Source: Anthonomus grandis grandis
Lineage: Eukaryota; Arthropoda; Insecta; Coleoptera; Curculionidae
Assembly (NCBI RefSeq): GCF_022605725.1
Contig: NC_065547.1
Span: 21,741,167 to 21,805,166, forward strand
Direction: 5' to 3'
Length of the DNA: 64,000 bases
Under the pieces are notes generated by a model. It was not told where the DNA came from. It was given only the letters and a program-made list of their open reading frames with translations, and did not search any database. Of this stretch, positions 10,386 through 22,400 are shown one piece after another (within the stretch, counting starts at the first letter, position 1; the number at the start of each line of letters is the position of its first letter). Position numbers and translations under genes: made by a program.

Positions 10386-12340
10386 GTGTCTTATATTATT
10401 AGATTAAACTACGAAAAAAAGCTTTAAATAGGTTTCGACAGACAAAAAATAATAATCACTGGTCGTATTACAAACAACTTCGAAATTATACTACTTCTGC
10501 TATTCGTGCTGAAAAAAAGGCTTTTCTTAACCATGAACTAAAACATAGTAATACTAAGGAAAAGTGGAATTTAATGAGAAAAATAGGAATTTATAAGTCC
10601 AAAAACTCTACATTACCTGAGAATTTATCAAAAAACTTAAATGACGCAAATTCACATTTTTCCAATATTTCTATTAAGCCACTTATCATCGATACAAGGC
10701 TTCTTAATTATTGCCGTACTAGTCTAACGCATAATTCATTTAAGTTTAATATTCAGTCACAAAATACCGTCATGAAAATTTTAGGAAAACTTAAGTCAAA
10801 AGCAATTGGTCGTGATAATTTAAACTTGGAGCTTATATTGCTCTGTTGTCCATTTATAATACCACATATTACTCATTTGATAAATTCCGATATATATTTC
10901 CGACCAGTTGGAAACTAGCTTATATACTTCCATTGCCCAAAGTAAAAAATCCAAAAGAATTTAGCGACTTACATTCAATTTTGATTCTGCCTATATTATC
11001 GAAGGTTCTAGAGAAATATCTTGAGAAGCAAATTGCATTGTTTTTAAACAGCAATTCTATCCTTCCTTTGAAGCAGTCTGGATTCCGTTCTAATCATAAC
11101 TATACGACCGCTCTATGCGATGTGACGGATAATATTATTCGATCTTTAGATGAAAACGAATCCATTGTACTAGTGATGCTAGATTATAGCAAAGCTTTCG
11201 ATATGCTTAACCACGAGCTTTTATTGTTAATACTTGGCTTTGTAGGATTTTCTAATGCTGCAATGAAACTCGTGGAAAGCTTTATCACACATCGAAAGCA
11301 AAGAGTTTGTTTAAATGGTAATTTTTAGGACATGGCTGTAGTTATGGTGGTAGTTCTTCGGGGCAGTATTCTTGGTCCTCTTCTTTTTTTGATTTATACG
11401 TGCGTTTTGTTTAAATGTTTATCATAATATCATCAAATCATAGTTATGCTGATGATACTCAGTTGATGTTGTCTTTTGATTCGTCAAATCCAGGCAATGC
11501 TGGTGACTGTTTAAATGAAGACTTTTCAAGTCTATATAATTTATCTGTAAAACATTGCTTACAGTTAAACCCTAAGAAATCTGTTGCGATGTTGGTTACC
11601 AAACAAAATTTAAGGCAGCACCTATTGGAAAATTTAAAGATACAAATTAATAACGAGCCTATCTTATTTCAAGATAATTGTAAAAATCTCGGTTTGTACA
11701 TTAATGTAGGATTAAGATTCTCATATCATATGACATCAAAATTGCAGAAAGCCTATTCAATGTTAAAAACTTTATATCCGCAGCGCCATGAGTTAAATGT
11801 GGATACTAAGCGAATGCTGTGCGACTCTCTCATTCTTTCTCCTTTTAACTTTTGTGATACCGTGTATGGCCTTTGCTTAGACAACAGAGATAAAAAGCGT
11901 ATACAAAAGTTGCAAAATGCATGTATAAGGTTTATTTTTGGTATTCGCAGGTCATATGGAGTGTCGCACAGGTTGAAAGATCTTGAGTGGCTTAATATGT
12001 CATCGAGGAGAGGGTTACATTATGTGGTATTTTGCTACAATATTCTTAAGATGAAGTGCCCACAATATCTTTTGGATAGGGTGGTATTTAAAGCTGATAT
12101 TCATCATCAGGCTAATGTTAGAAATAGACGGCACTTAGATATTCCACGACGTCGAAAAGAAATTTTTAAACGATCATTTTCTTATAATATTGCATCTGTA
12201 GTAAATTAATATATTACTGATCTTTCCCTAATGACAAACGGCTATCGAAAATGCATGAAATCTAAGCTCCAGAATATTATTTAAAAATATGAATTTTGGA
12301 TTTGTTATAGGTTTTTTATTTTTGTATATTCTCTTTTTCA
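10385..12340 (+). mobile_element. CR1/Jockey-type LINE remnant with most of RT and C-terminus
   Basis: This is the longest retrotransposon coding remnant in the window. In order: linker before RT (10574-10918); RT entry WKLAYILPLPK, SKVLEKYLEKQI, QSGFRSNHNYTTAL and VMLDYSKAFDMLNHELLL (10846-11328); GSILGPLLFLIYT in another frame near 11355-11400; SYADDTQLML with the catalytic YADD at 11445-11456; thumb and C-terminal region (11415-12209) with CKNLGLYI, RMLCDSLILSPFNFCDTVYG, IQKLQNACIRFIFGIRR. At least two frame breaks separate the pieces. The endonuclease half is missing (5' truncation). Confidence 0.88.
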
Positions 12341-12599
12341 TTTTATTTATGTAAAAATGTTTTTAAACATGTTTTCGATTTTAGTACTATTTATTTATTT
12401 TTCTTTGGGTACTTACTATTAGATACTTTTTTTGGATAAATTATTCTACTTTATAGGCTACAACAGTCCTCAAATCCACATTTTGTCTGCCACTTTGTTA
12501 CCAGGATGTTTTTTTACAGCTTTATAAACATATGTATATGTATGCAAAAACAATATCTTGTCCTTGAACGCAGTCAAGTCAATTCAATTCTTGTAATAT

Positions 12600-13280
12600 A
12601 ATGTTGCCTCTTTTAGCTTAAGGAAAAACCTAACTTTCTTTACGATTATATTATTAAAAATGTTAACGTCCCAGATCAAGTTTTTAAAGAATTGAGGATA
12701 ATTTTTGACAGATCTCTTTCCTTTCCATCACATATGACAGGTATTGTCAAACGTAACTACAGAATATTGGGTTTCATAATATGCAACTCTCAGAATCTCA
12801 GATGTTCTTCGTTTAAAACTTTTATATTTTTCTTATGTCAGATCTTATGCTTCTCAACCCTAGTCCTCCTATTACCAAAACCATATTAATGATATTAAAA
12901 ATATCCAAAGAAAATTTCTGAAATTTCTATGCCTAACGTACCACGGAGTGTACCCAAAAACTGGTACCACACATACAACTGTTTTCATTTATTATACTAC
13001 AGAAAAGGCGGAAAGTTGCTGAATTGCAGTTTTCATATAAATTGTTAAATAACATGATTGATTTGCCTAAAATGTTAGAACAGCTTAATTTTCATTTGCC
13101 TCGCATATCATCCAGAACCCCCCCCAAACGTATTACCTATAAAGACCTAGGAAAAACATCAATATACAACAGCACATATTCTGGTCAAGATCAATGGCAC
13201 TTTTTTGACTGTAGTGTTGCAGCTATTAAAAAGTACACTTTTCTTAATTATCAATTGTTCTTATATTTATATGTATAACT
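12600..13280 (+). mobile_element. LINE RT C-terminal fragment, different family
   Basis: Plus strand: FDRSLSFPSHMTGIVKRNYRILGFI (block after the catalytic palm: 'FD..LsF..Hi......a...LGFi.R'), then a frame-shifted IQRKFLKFL-like block near 12900, then MIDLPKMLEQLNFHLPRISSR near the C-terminus (13024-13278). It resembles R1/Jockey-type 3' ends and ends in a T-rich/AATAAA tail near 13300. Stops and frameshifts throughout. Confidence 0.65.
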
Positions 13281-13784
13281 GTAATTTTTTCTAATAAAGA
13301 TCTTTTTTTTTATATAAAGTTTTTTTTAATCGATAGTTTTTGAGTTATATTATTAATATTTTTTTATTGTCATTTTCCTTCACACTCAATAATTGGATAT
13401 AAATCTGTGGAGTGATGTAAATAAATAAAAAGAATATTTAAATTAGAATTTTAAAAAATCCCTTATGAATTGGAGTCAATGTAATATTAAAAATGTAGGG
13501 GAAGTATTTTATTAGAATTAGTATTTTATTTGTGGAGAAAAAACTTTCGCTACCAAACTTTTCCCAAGAAGGGAAACACCAAAGATTTTAGACGCGTAAC
13601 CAAACCCAAGATACTTTTTAATCGACAGAAAATTAAAAAATAAGAAAAACGCGTTTAGAAGAAGGAACCTGTTTATAGTAAGCGAGGATGTTGATATTTT
13701 TATTTTGAAGCTCATATGAATACCTAAACTAGAGATTTAGAAAAACTTACGATGTGAACCTAGGTGGGCTTTAAGAAAGGAATA

Positions 13785-14330
13785 CAAATTTGTGCCATGA
13801 AAGTATCGACCAGTACAAATATTGTCGCCTGGCGATAACGAAAAAAGACTTGCTTTTTGCAGCTGCTTACGTAATGTATATGAAGCAAATGATAATATTT
13901 TAAACTATATAATTTGGAGCGATGAAACAAATTTTTTAAACAAAGATATGGTATACATAAAAAGATACACTATTGGCCCCAAGAAAATCTTTTTCTTACT
14001 GATCCCAAAAATTTTTAATCAATTAAGTATCAACACAAATAATAAGACCCCCAGATCTGAGAGATATGTAGATCTCTTAAGATCTGAAGCGCTGGAAGAT
14101 TATTTGGATAATGATAACTTAGAAAGGCAGAAAATGGTGTAAAAATAATAATTAATAGATTTTTTAACCATAAATGGATTCCGACACGTAACCTGATTCG
14201 TCTTTATTTTTGGGCTTACCTAAAGAATGAAGTGTATAAAAAAATACAGAACCGTTCATGAACTCTAAACACATATTAGGCAAATAATTGGATTAATAGA
14301 TGAAAGATCAATCTTAAAAGCTACAAGACG
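13785..14330 (+). mobile_element. Mariner-like transposase remnant
   Basis: Plus strand: LSPGDNEKRLAFCSCL, then ILNYIIWSDETNF, matching the block around the first catalytic Asp ('iiwtDEstF') of insect Tc1/mariner-superfamily transposases with an N-terminal DUF4817-type HTH. The middle is deleted or scrambled. A frame-shifted LIRLYFWAYLKNEVYKKIQ at about 14190-14260 matches 'PLDFFLWGYLKsKVYe' after the third catalytic residue. Dead. Confidence 0.7.
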
Positions 14331-15850
14331 CGTGCTTAAGTGTGCTCAGAAATGTATTAAAATAAAAATGGTGACTTTTTGCACATAATTGAAAATTAAT
14401 TACACAATGCATTCAAAATTTTAATCCTTTATAAAAGTAATGGTTTTGTTACTAGATAGGCGTTACCTTACTACTCGTTACCTCTATTTAATTATGACAA
14501 TGTATCATTTTTTGTTTGTTTGTATATTTTTCTTTATATTGTTTTTAAATTTTATAATTTAGATGTTTATATATTTTATTTAAAAATGCTTGTTACAATC
14601 ATCACTATATATTTTTCTTTTCTTTTTGTGACGTTACTTTGTCATTGTAGATGATTTGGTTGGAAATTAAAGTATATTACTAATAGCATTTTTAATATTA
14701 CAATCTGTCATAGACATATAATCATATTGATATGCAAGATAAATTGATATAGCAAGATAATAAAACCTTGAACTTTGAGCGACTGAGTTATGCAGTCATG
14801 TATGCAATACATATTACGCAACATCACGCAGTATTCATTTTATATAATATAAATATTTTTGTAATACGTTTTTTTCCAAATATATCTTAAATATTTTTAT
14901 CGAAGCATTTTATCAACTCCTGGGAAATCTTTATTATTTGAACAAAATTATTATAATTATTTTTTATTGGGCTGTTGTCAAAGATATGGCTTCTAAATAG
15001 AATAGGTAATTATGACCGGCAATGATCAATCTTATGAGCTCATTTTATGTATAAGTAATAATAATAATAATAGTATGAGTAATGATAAGTACTAGGTAAG
15101 GCTAGATAAGGTAGGCACTTAGGTAATTTTTAAAATGTAGTTTTGATGACAGATCCTCATTAGACTCTCACTCGGAGGGTAGGAGACACCAAAACAAACA
15201 TTTTATTTTATTAAACATGATAAATAAGGGTTTAATGCAAATTCGATAAATAAGGGTTTATTGCAAATTCTCGATATTTTTTCTCACTAACGGTTTTCTT
15301 ACTAACACTTTCTCATTACCAACAATTTTTTTATTGATTAAACTTTTCAAATATGCTGTTGAGACTACGGGATTTCCTATAGGCTTAAGAACTGTTTGCC
15401 AATATTTAAACTACCAACTTTCGTTTACGAGAAAATATGGTCCAAGTCCAGAAGTGTCCAATCATATTAAAACCACATGTAATTTAAGAAGTTTAAGGGG
15501 ATATTTCTCAATAATAAGGGGAAAAATATTTTACAAAACATAGATACAAGTATCGGAGCTCAAACAACAGACAACAAGTAAACTCTTATAGCATTTTCAC
15601 CCTTCGTAAAAGTGTCAATTAAAATACTCGATGAACAAAAATAGTTAACTAATTTACAGTTTAAAAATAATATACGCTAAAAACGATCACTTAAGACTAC
15701 TAGAAATATTTATTTAAACCGTATTTATTTGCTTCTATTTATATTATATCTATTTTTCTGCGATTTAAAAGTCGCGCTAATATCCTCACCTGAACCGGCC
15801 TTCTGGCAGCGAGCTCTTATATACTAGCTAGACCATGGTCCCGGTTCCAA
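14331..15850. other. No recognisable gene; AT-rich with small repeats
   Basis: Nothing here resembles a protein domain. It holds a short TAA microsatellite at about 15056-15075 and a 26-bp tandem duplication, 15219-15244 and 15245-15270 (gataaataagggttta.tgc..., 25/26 identical). Confidence 0.5.
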
Positions 15851-18430
15851 GAATTGCTACCTTTTCATGTGTCTGAAAAAATATCGTGCAATGTGCTTGC
15901 TTGTGTCACCGCGATGATTCCGAAATGAGGGAGAGCGGGTTATATATTCGCGGTTTTGTCAATATGGTTACATTGCCCCCTCCATAAGCTCATTTTATCC
16001 TGAAATGATTATAAAGATAGTAATGATTTCATCTAGAAATACCATACCATCTTTGAAAATCGATATCGGCAGAAGGTTCCCTTATGCAACTGAACCTCTT
16101 GTAGAAACAATAGTCAACGCTTTTCTCCAAAAAACAACGTTGAGGAGTGTAACAGTACAACAAAACTTGCACCCCTGTATATCACTTCTAACATACTACA
16201 AACCATTCTCCAGTCCAGGTTATCGAGCCCGCATGCCAGCTTAAAAATTTCCAGACTCTCCAGGTCCTTGCCAAGCAACTCTTCCTTTAAAGATCATAAA
16301 GCGTCCCAAAGTAGTTGTCCGACTCTAGGGTTAACGACGCAATTCTTCAATTTCTTCGAACTTTTTGCGGATAGCCTAAGCTATTCCTCGATATGCACAG
16401 ATGTGCCAGAACATACTCAGCTAGAGCAATAAACAAGTCTTGCTGCAATTCACAGGTTTCGCTGGACCGACTATTTTGGCTATTAGAATGAAGGGGCATG
16501 AATACATCGATGTCATGTCAAATCCGACTCTGGGTGGATTTGTCGCAACTCAGTATCCTTATGGTTTCCATGATAAGGTTTCCGTCGCAGGATGAAATGA
16601 CATTTACTTGACATTTAGGTGATAGACCCTTCCGTCTCTAAAGTCATAAAGACTAACCAAGTCACTGCTGTTGTACCTCTAGTATTTGGCATTGACATCA
16701 CATACTCCTTCATCTTCGATCGCTTGTCTTTTAAACGGAAATGCAAACTTGATGCTGGAAGATCTGCGTGGTCTTTCCCGGCAACACAGGTTCTTGGAAT
16801 TTCAGATCACATGAAAGGCGGAGTTTTTTCCTATCACTTTTCTAACCGGACACTCTCCTGTGCTTTCATGGATGCCCGATCGATAAGCTAGCAGAAATAT
16901 AGATGAAATCTATCCTAGGAAGTTTGGTCGTAAGAGACTACTTCGACATAATACCGATTAATGGTTTCATTCATTCATTTCACCGTACTATCTAAGAGTG
17001 TTATGAAGTTGTTCTTGTTTTATTAATTCTAGTATCTTACAGAAACTTAAAATTACGTCCTTGGTCTCAATTTAGCTCCAAAAGTACACTAAATCGGCAA
17101 ATACATTCTTTTATTAAAGCGTTGGCGATAGTAAGGTATGTCTTAACCCATAAGCTGATGTAGTCCATCGCGACGATTCAGTTCGATTTCAGTAAATGGA
17201 CTAGCAACGTAGTAACAATAGTAATCCTTTCTAAGGAACTTCCTACTATTGTATTGATGCATCAAAACGTTCTGCCTTCTCTCCGATCCATTACTTACCG
17301 CACATACAACGCATTTCCTATCCCATTACGTTTGCCTTCCTTTTGACCCAATAAATCTTTCTTTCACTTTTCCCACAGTCTTTTGTTACTTCAAGATATC
17401 ACACTGGCACGGATTTCCTTTAGCAACTCCGAAATCTGCCATTTAGGCATACTGATTTGCTTTTTTTCCTCTTTGCCGTCGTGCTCAACTATTTTTTGCG
17501 ACAAGAACCCATCTTCCAAAATTAGGAAGTTGCACTGTGCGCAATATAGCTTGACATTGAGAGAATACTTGACAAGCTGTTGCCATTTTAGCTTTTTCCC
17601 TTTCTTCATCAAGGTCAAGACGATCTGGATATCGGGATCTTCCTCTTGGGCTGTTATAAGATCCCTATTTTGCCAAGTATTATTGACGATGGTGGTGGAG
17701 CAATTGAGCATCTTTATCATCTTCCCTCCGATTGCTTGCAGTCTGTGGATAGGATCTTCTTAATAGGCCATCTACATATCCATTGATTCTTCTTGCTCAC
17801 TATTCAGTGTCAAAGTAAAACTTTTGTAGCTTCTCGATCCACTTTGACACTTAACTATCCGGATTTTAAAACTGGAACAGCTATTTTTAAGCTGCACAGT
17901 CAGCAGCAGGAATGTCCTCCCATAGAGGTACTTGTAGAAGTGCTTCAATGCTCTGACTATAGGCAGCAACTCTCGGAGGGTGAAGCAATAGCTACGCTCT
18001 AGCTTGGAGAGCGTATTATTAAAATAATCAATGACTTTTTTTTCTTGATCATCCTAGATTTGGGACAACCGTATAGGAGTCAATATTGCTAGCGTCAAAG
18101 TCCAATACAAATTTTTCTTCAGGTATAAGATATCATATATAAAATTTTCATCAGATATAAGCTTAGGATAGATGCGCTTGTCAAAGCCTCTATTAGGTGA
18201 TCTACAGCATCCTGACAGTCTCGGGACTATTGATATTTTTGTCAGCCTGGTCAATGGTTTTGCAATGTCGGCAGATTCCTCCATATAGTATCGGTAATAA
18301 TGATTGTCTTTGTGAACTGCCCAATTTTTAGCTGTTTGAAACAGATGATGCTTAACTATAGATCCAGAACCTTGTAGATTGATCCAGAACATTTTCTCTA
18401 GATTTTTCATGTAATTCTCAAACAATTTTC
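15850..18430 (-). mobile_element. Second Ty3/gypsy pol remnant (RT, RNase H, integrase)
   Basis: Minus strand, 5' to 3' of the element: end of RT (18425-18054: ENYMKNLEKMFWINLQGSG, IAKPLTRLTK, then LDTLA.. at the RNase H start); RNase H region (LPIVRALKHFYKYLYGRTFLL near 17969-17900); linker and H2C2-type region (17720-17391: EEDPDIQIVLTLMKKGKKLKWQQ, FLILEDGFLSQKI); degraded integrase core (about 17240-17000: VVMDYISLWV, ALIKECICRF, DQGRNF); C-terminal domain (about 16890-16600). Homologous to the 5240-7490 remnant over the integrase and 3' parts, but more diverged. No LTRs identified. Many stops. Confidence 0.8.
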
Positions 18431-18808
18431 CTACCGCAATAGTATCGTTAAGGTAAACCAGTTCAGGAGTGGCTCTCCTACTATTTTAGGTGACACTAGC
18501 TATTTCTGAAGAACGAAGAGTACTTACTAAATTATAAATTACTAATATTTATACTTACTAATTACTAAATATAAACGGCATAATCATTGTGTAGATAGGA
18601 GTATATAAGTGAAGAGCGAGAGATAAGATCATAAAAATAACAAAAAAATATATAACGAGAGCCAATAAAACATAATTGTTTATATAAAGCTAAATTTTAT
18701 GAGTATGAGAAAAAAAATAAGTATCTATTAAATATTAAAGAGTTGTAAGCAAATTAAAAAATATAGAGTTCTAAAACACGACAAAATAAACAACTTATTA
18801 TTAAATTC

Positions 18809-19450
18809 AATCATTTTCCGATAGATCAGAATCATCCGTGTCTTTATTCAGGTTATTAATATTTGCGTGTTTTCTTGAATAATTAGAGTGTTTTCTTGAA
18901 TAATTTAGACGCATATTTCTAACCTTTTTGTGCCGTGCTTCAAGAGCATCCTCAGCTAAAAGTCCGACTGGCAACTAAAAAATTTTAATAATTTCGCCTC
19001 CATGCACTAGGAGCTTATGCACACTTGATGGCATGTAATACCAAGAGTATAGGTCGATGTAGAGTTTTCTGGTATCCGTCAAAAGTTGTTCAAATTTCGG
19101 TATTTTAATTTTTTGTCCTATAGACACAATTCTTAAAATTTGTGAAAATTTAAAAACTAATATTTTATCAATTTCAGTGATTAAAGAACTTAAATCTGGA
19201 TTTTGAAAAAATCGCCTAGCTGTATTTCCATCATTCGTGGATCCATAGCCTGTTTTGGGTTTGTCTACAATTAGGCCCATTTTGAGTTTTAATTCTTTCT
19301 TGATATTTTGTTTTCGATTTTCGAAGAGCACCTTATTTTCAGGAGACTTAACTTGCCAACATTTAAATGGTAATCTATAGACAATATGTAACAAACACTC
19401 AAAACTACGAATCCACGAATGAATGGCTGACAAGCCAAAGTTAGGATTCT
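18809..19450 (-). mobile_element. RAG1/Transib-like transposase C-terminal fragment
   Basis: A 152-codon open frame on the minus strand (19433-18975) reads LSAIHSWIRSFECLLHIVYR, FKCWQV, LKLKMGLIVDKPKTGYGST, NDGNTARRFFQNPDLSSLI, then YSWYYMPSSVHKLLVHG. After a short break, LLAEDALEARHKKVRNMRL and SRKHSN follow. I recognise this arrangement from a widespread arthropod/cnidarian transposase group whose GNTARRFF and 'EARNKDFKRYR' blocks resemble RAG1's GNYARKLF and ESGNKLFRRFR, where RAG1's catalytic Glu lies. Here the equivalent Glu (EAR) is present. The N-terminal catalytic Asp region is missing. The family assignment rests on memory of motifs, not a search. Confidence 0.55.
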
Positions 19451-22400
19451 TAATTTAAAAAAAAAACTTTTTCAAAAACTTTCAAAAATCAAAAGAATTT
19501 AATTAAGCTTTCTTAAAAAGATTTTTTCTGTGCTTCATATCCCTAAAATCTTCCTTTGACCAGATTCTTTTATTTCCAAGTGTCTCACAATTTTGCGAAG
19601 ATCTATTCCCGCTTTTTTAATTACACTTAATTATTGATAATTCTGCCTTCTACTATCTGTTGACATTTTCGTCCTTTACTTACAAACTGGTTACCTAATT
19701 TTACTTAAATATCAACAACAAACTGAAAAATCTTTTAAAAATCTCAATTAAAAAATTGAAATCAATATTTTTTTTTCAAAGATTTACCAAAAACAAAACT
19801 GAACTACCCTCAATAGCCAAAACATAAAGGTATAAAATTTGATAAATAAAATTTTTCTTTTACAGGATGATCCAATTTGTAATAGTACATGAGTACTTAC
19901 CTATTAAAATAATAACTTATTAACATAAGAACACAAAAAATAATTCTCTCGATACAGAAATTCGTCTCGCGATACATGTTAAATATTGATTTTTGAAGTT
20001 TTGCTAACCTTGTTGAAATATGGTTGATTGCAGTTTCTTTCTTGTTAATGAGGCAAATAATGAGTGTTTTAAAAGTATGTGCTAGTAGCGTATCAGTATT
20101 CAATAAATATAAACGATAGCAGAAACACCATTTACGGTGGAATTAATTGTTCAAACGTGCTCGAAAACTTTTAGCTAATCTTGCCAGTTAAACGATGTGA
20201 ATACAGAAGTTTCGTAATCCTAATTGCATAAAATAGCTGGCAGGGCTGGAATTTACTGTCGCTCTTAGATGAACAAAATACAACTTTAACAACTTCAGTA
20301 GTATGCATCTTTTTCTTTGGGAGCTTGTAAAATGCGCGGTGGGCTTAGGAATACCTGTCCACTTTATTAGACAGAAGTGACAGTGCTAATCCCAAAATAT
20401 CAAAGAGTATTAAATTTGTTGTGAATAAAAATTAGATACGGTTGTTAAGTACTTAGTTACAAGTCTTTTAGCTATGATTTAAGGGGTATTTCTTTTAAGA
20501 GGTATAGACTATATATTAAATTGCATAAATGAAAATCATGGTAGTAGTGGTAGTAGTAATAGAAAGGAGATTTCAGGCATGTAAACTCCGTGGTTACCTG
20601 AAATAAAGCGTAACTATCACTTCTCAACACATAACGATACTAAAGACGGAAAATAAATGCTTGATATTTTAATACATATATAACTTTTATCATTAAAGTG
20701 ACAAACCTTGAGTGTTGGAGACTGAGTTGGTTGTTGTAAACCTACTAATAAGCCTATTAAAATTACACCACTCAACCTTATAACTAAATGTAACTCAGGC
20801 GGGCATGAGACACTCCATCAAACTCCAAGTCCATTAGTCACGTCCAATAATCCAACTTGCCACTGTAAATTAGAAAATAATAATTAGCTATATTTTATAC
20901 CCGAGTGGAGGGTTCTTACCCTTGAGTCTCTTAACAAGTCACCTTTAGCCAATAAGATAAATTAATGAAACAGCCAAGCTATATCAAGATCGGATTCTCT
21001 AATGATTTTTCCAGAATTCATATAATTTACAAATTAACAAGCGTCCTTCACTTGTGATTAGAAGTGAGAAATGATAGATTTAAAAGGATCTGAAGAGAAA
21101 TTTAACTATCATTATTATTATTCAGTATTGAAAGATTAATATTATAATAATTTAATATTAATTAAAAGTATATTTACAACTTTCAACTACTTATCTCAAT
21201 TGCGGAAAGGTTACAAATTACAAAATATATTTACTTTACAGGGAAATGGATGAAATATACATACATATTTTTAATTTTAACTACAAGCATGAATCTAATT
21301 AAAGTTTTTATTAATTACTTTATGAAACTATATTAATTATTCAATCATTAAGATTTTTTCTCTTTCTGGGATACTTAACTTGAAAATGTATTAGTGGAAA
21401 GAAATATGATTGAATAATTAAACATTATTTACGTACTGTACCTAAAAAATTGCTTTGACTCAGAAGCCTTAGCTAGTAGGTTGCCTTATGATCGGTCTGC
21501 TCTGAGTGTAACAGTCTTCAGGAAGAACAGACACGGAATATTTTGAATTATTATTTGAAAAAAATTGAGAATATGAGAGGGCGATCCAGAAATATCTTTT
21601 AAAATTATTTTTATAAAAGAAATTTATCAAAGTTATGTTTTTTTAAATGTAAATACATTTTAATCGTAAATAAAGTACGTCTATTAAGGTTTACCCAGCC
21701 TAAACATTAAAGTTTCCGAAATAGACAATTTTCGTAATAAATTCGTTAGGTTCAAAAATTAGGTTTAAATTATTACAGTTTTTAGAAGACTGTTACATGC
21801 AGATTTTGCCCTAAGCATGTAACATAGGATTTCATATAAATTCGGGCAAAAGTTTATGGGTTTTGGTATTGGCTTGAAAGGGTTGTGTGATTTACAGTTT
21901 TATAAATGGAATTTGGGGTTTGATAGTAATGCAATTTATTTTTTTTTAAGGCTTTTGGGGTTTGATTATTTTTAGGAATGTATTTACCTACCCTATCTTG
22001 TCAGTACACCTCTGTGGAGTTAGTCGTATTATGTTTCCTTAGTCCCTATTCATGTACCTGGTGTTGGGAACTGTCTGACCTTTGATTTGTTTGTCAAGAG
22101 TTTCTATAAGGCCGGTATATGTCTGGGGTATGGAGGGACTTCTAGAGGGTGCTGTTGTGCCACAGATTGCGCTATGAGTGGAGTAAATAAGACCTTTTAG
22201 ATGGTGATCCGTTAGTGTAGGAAAACTTACAAATACTTTCTTCTATAGCGGAATCATGTTGTGCAAGGTATCCTAATTGATTTGAAATTGGCCTCCCCAG
22301 TTTTGCTTGCTATATTTCCCTTCAATTCTTCAAGTTAAGTTTTAGTAAATAAACGTGCCTTGACATCTGGTTTCTAGCCCTACTAGTCGATTGACAGTGA

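Noticed and set aside
17383..17763. 126-codon plus-strand frame
   Set aside because: Shadow of the antisense gypsy RNase H-integrase linker at 17720-17391.
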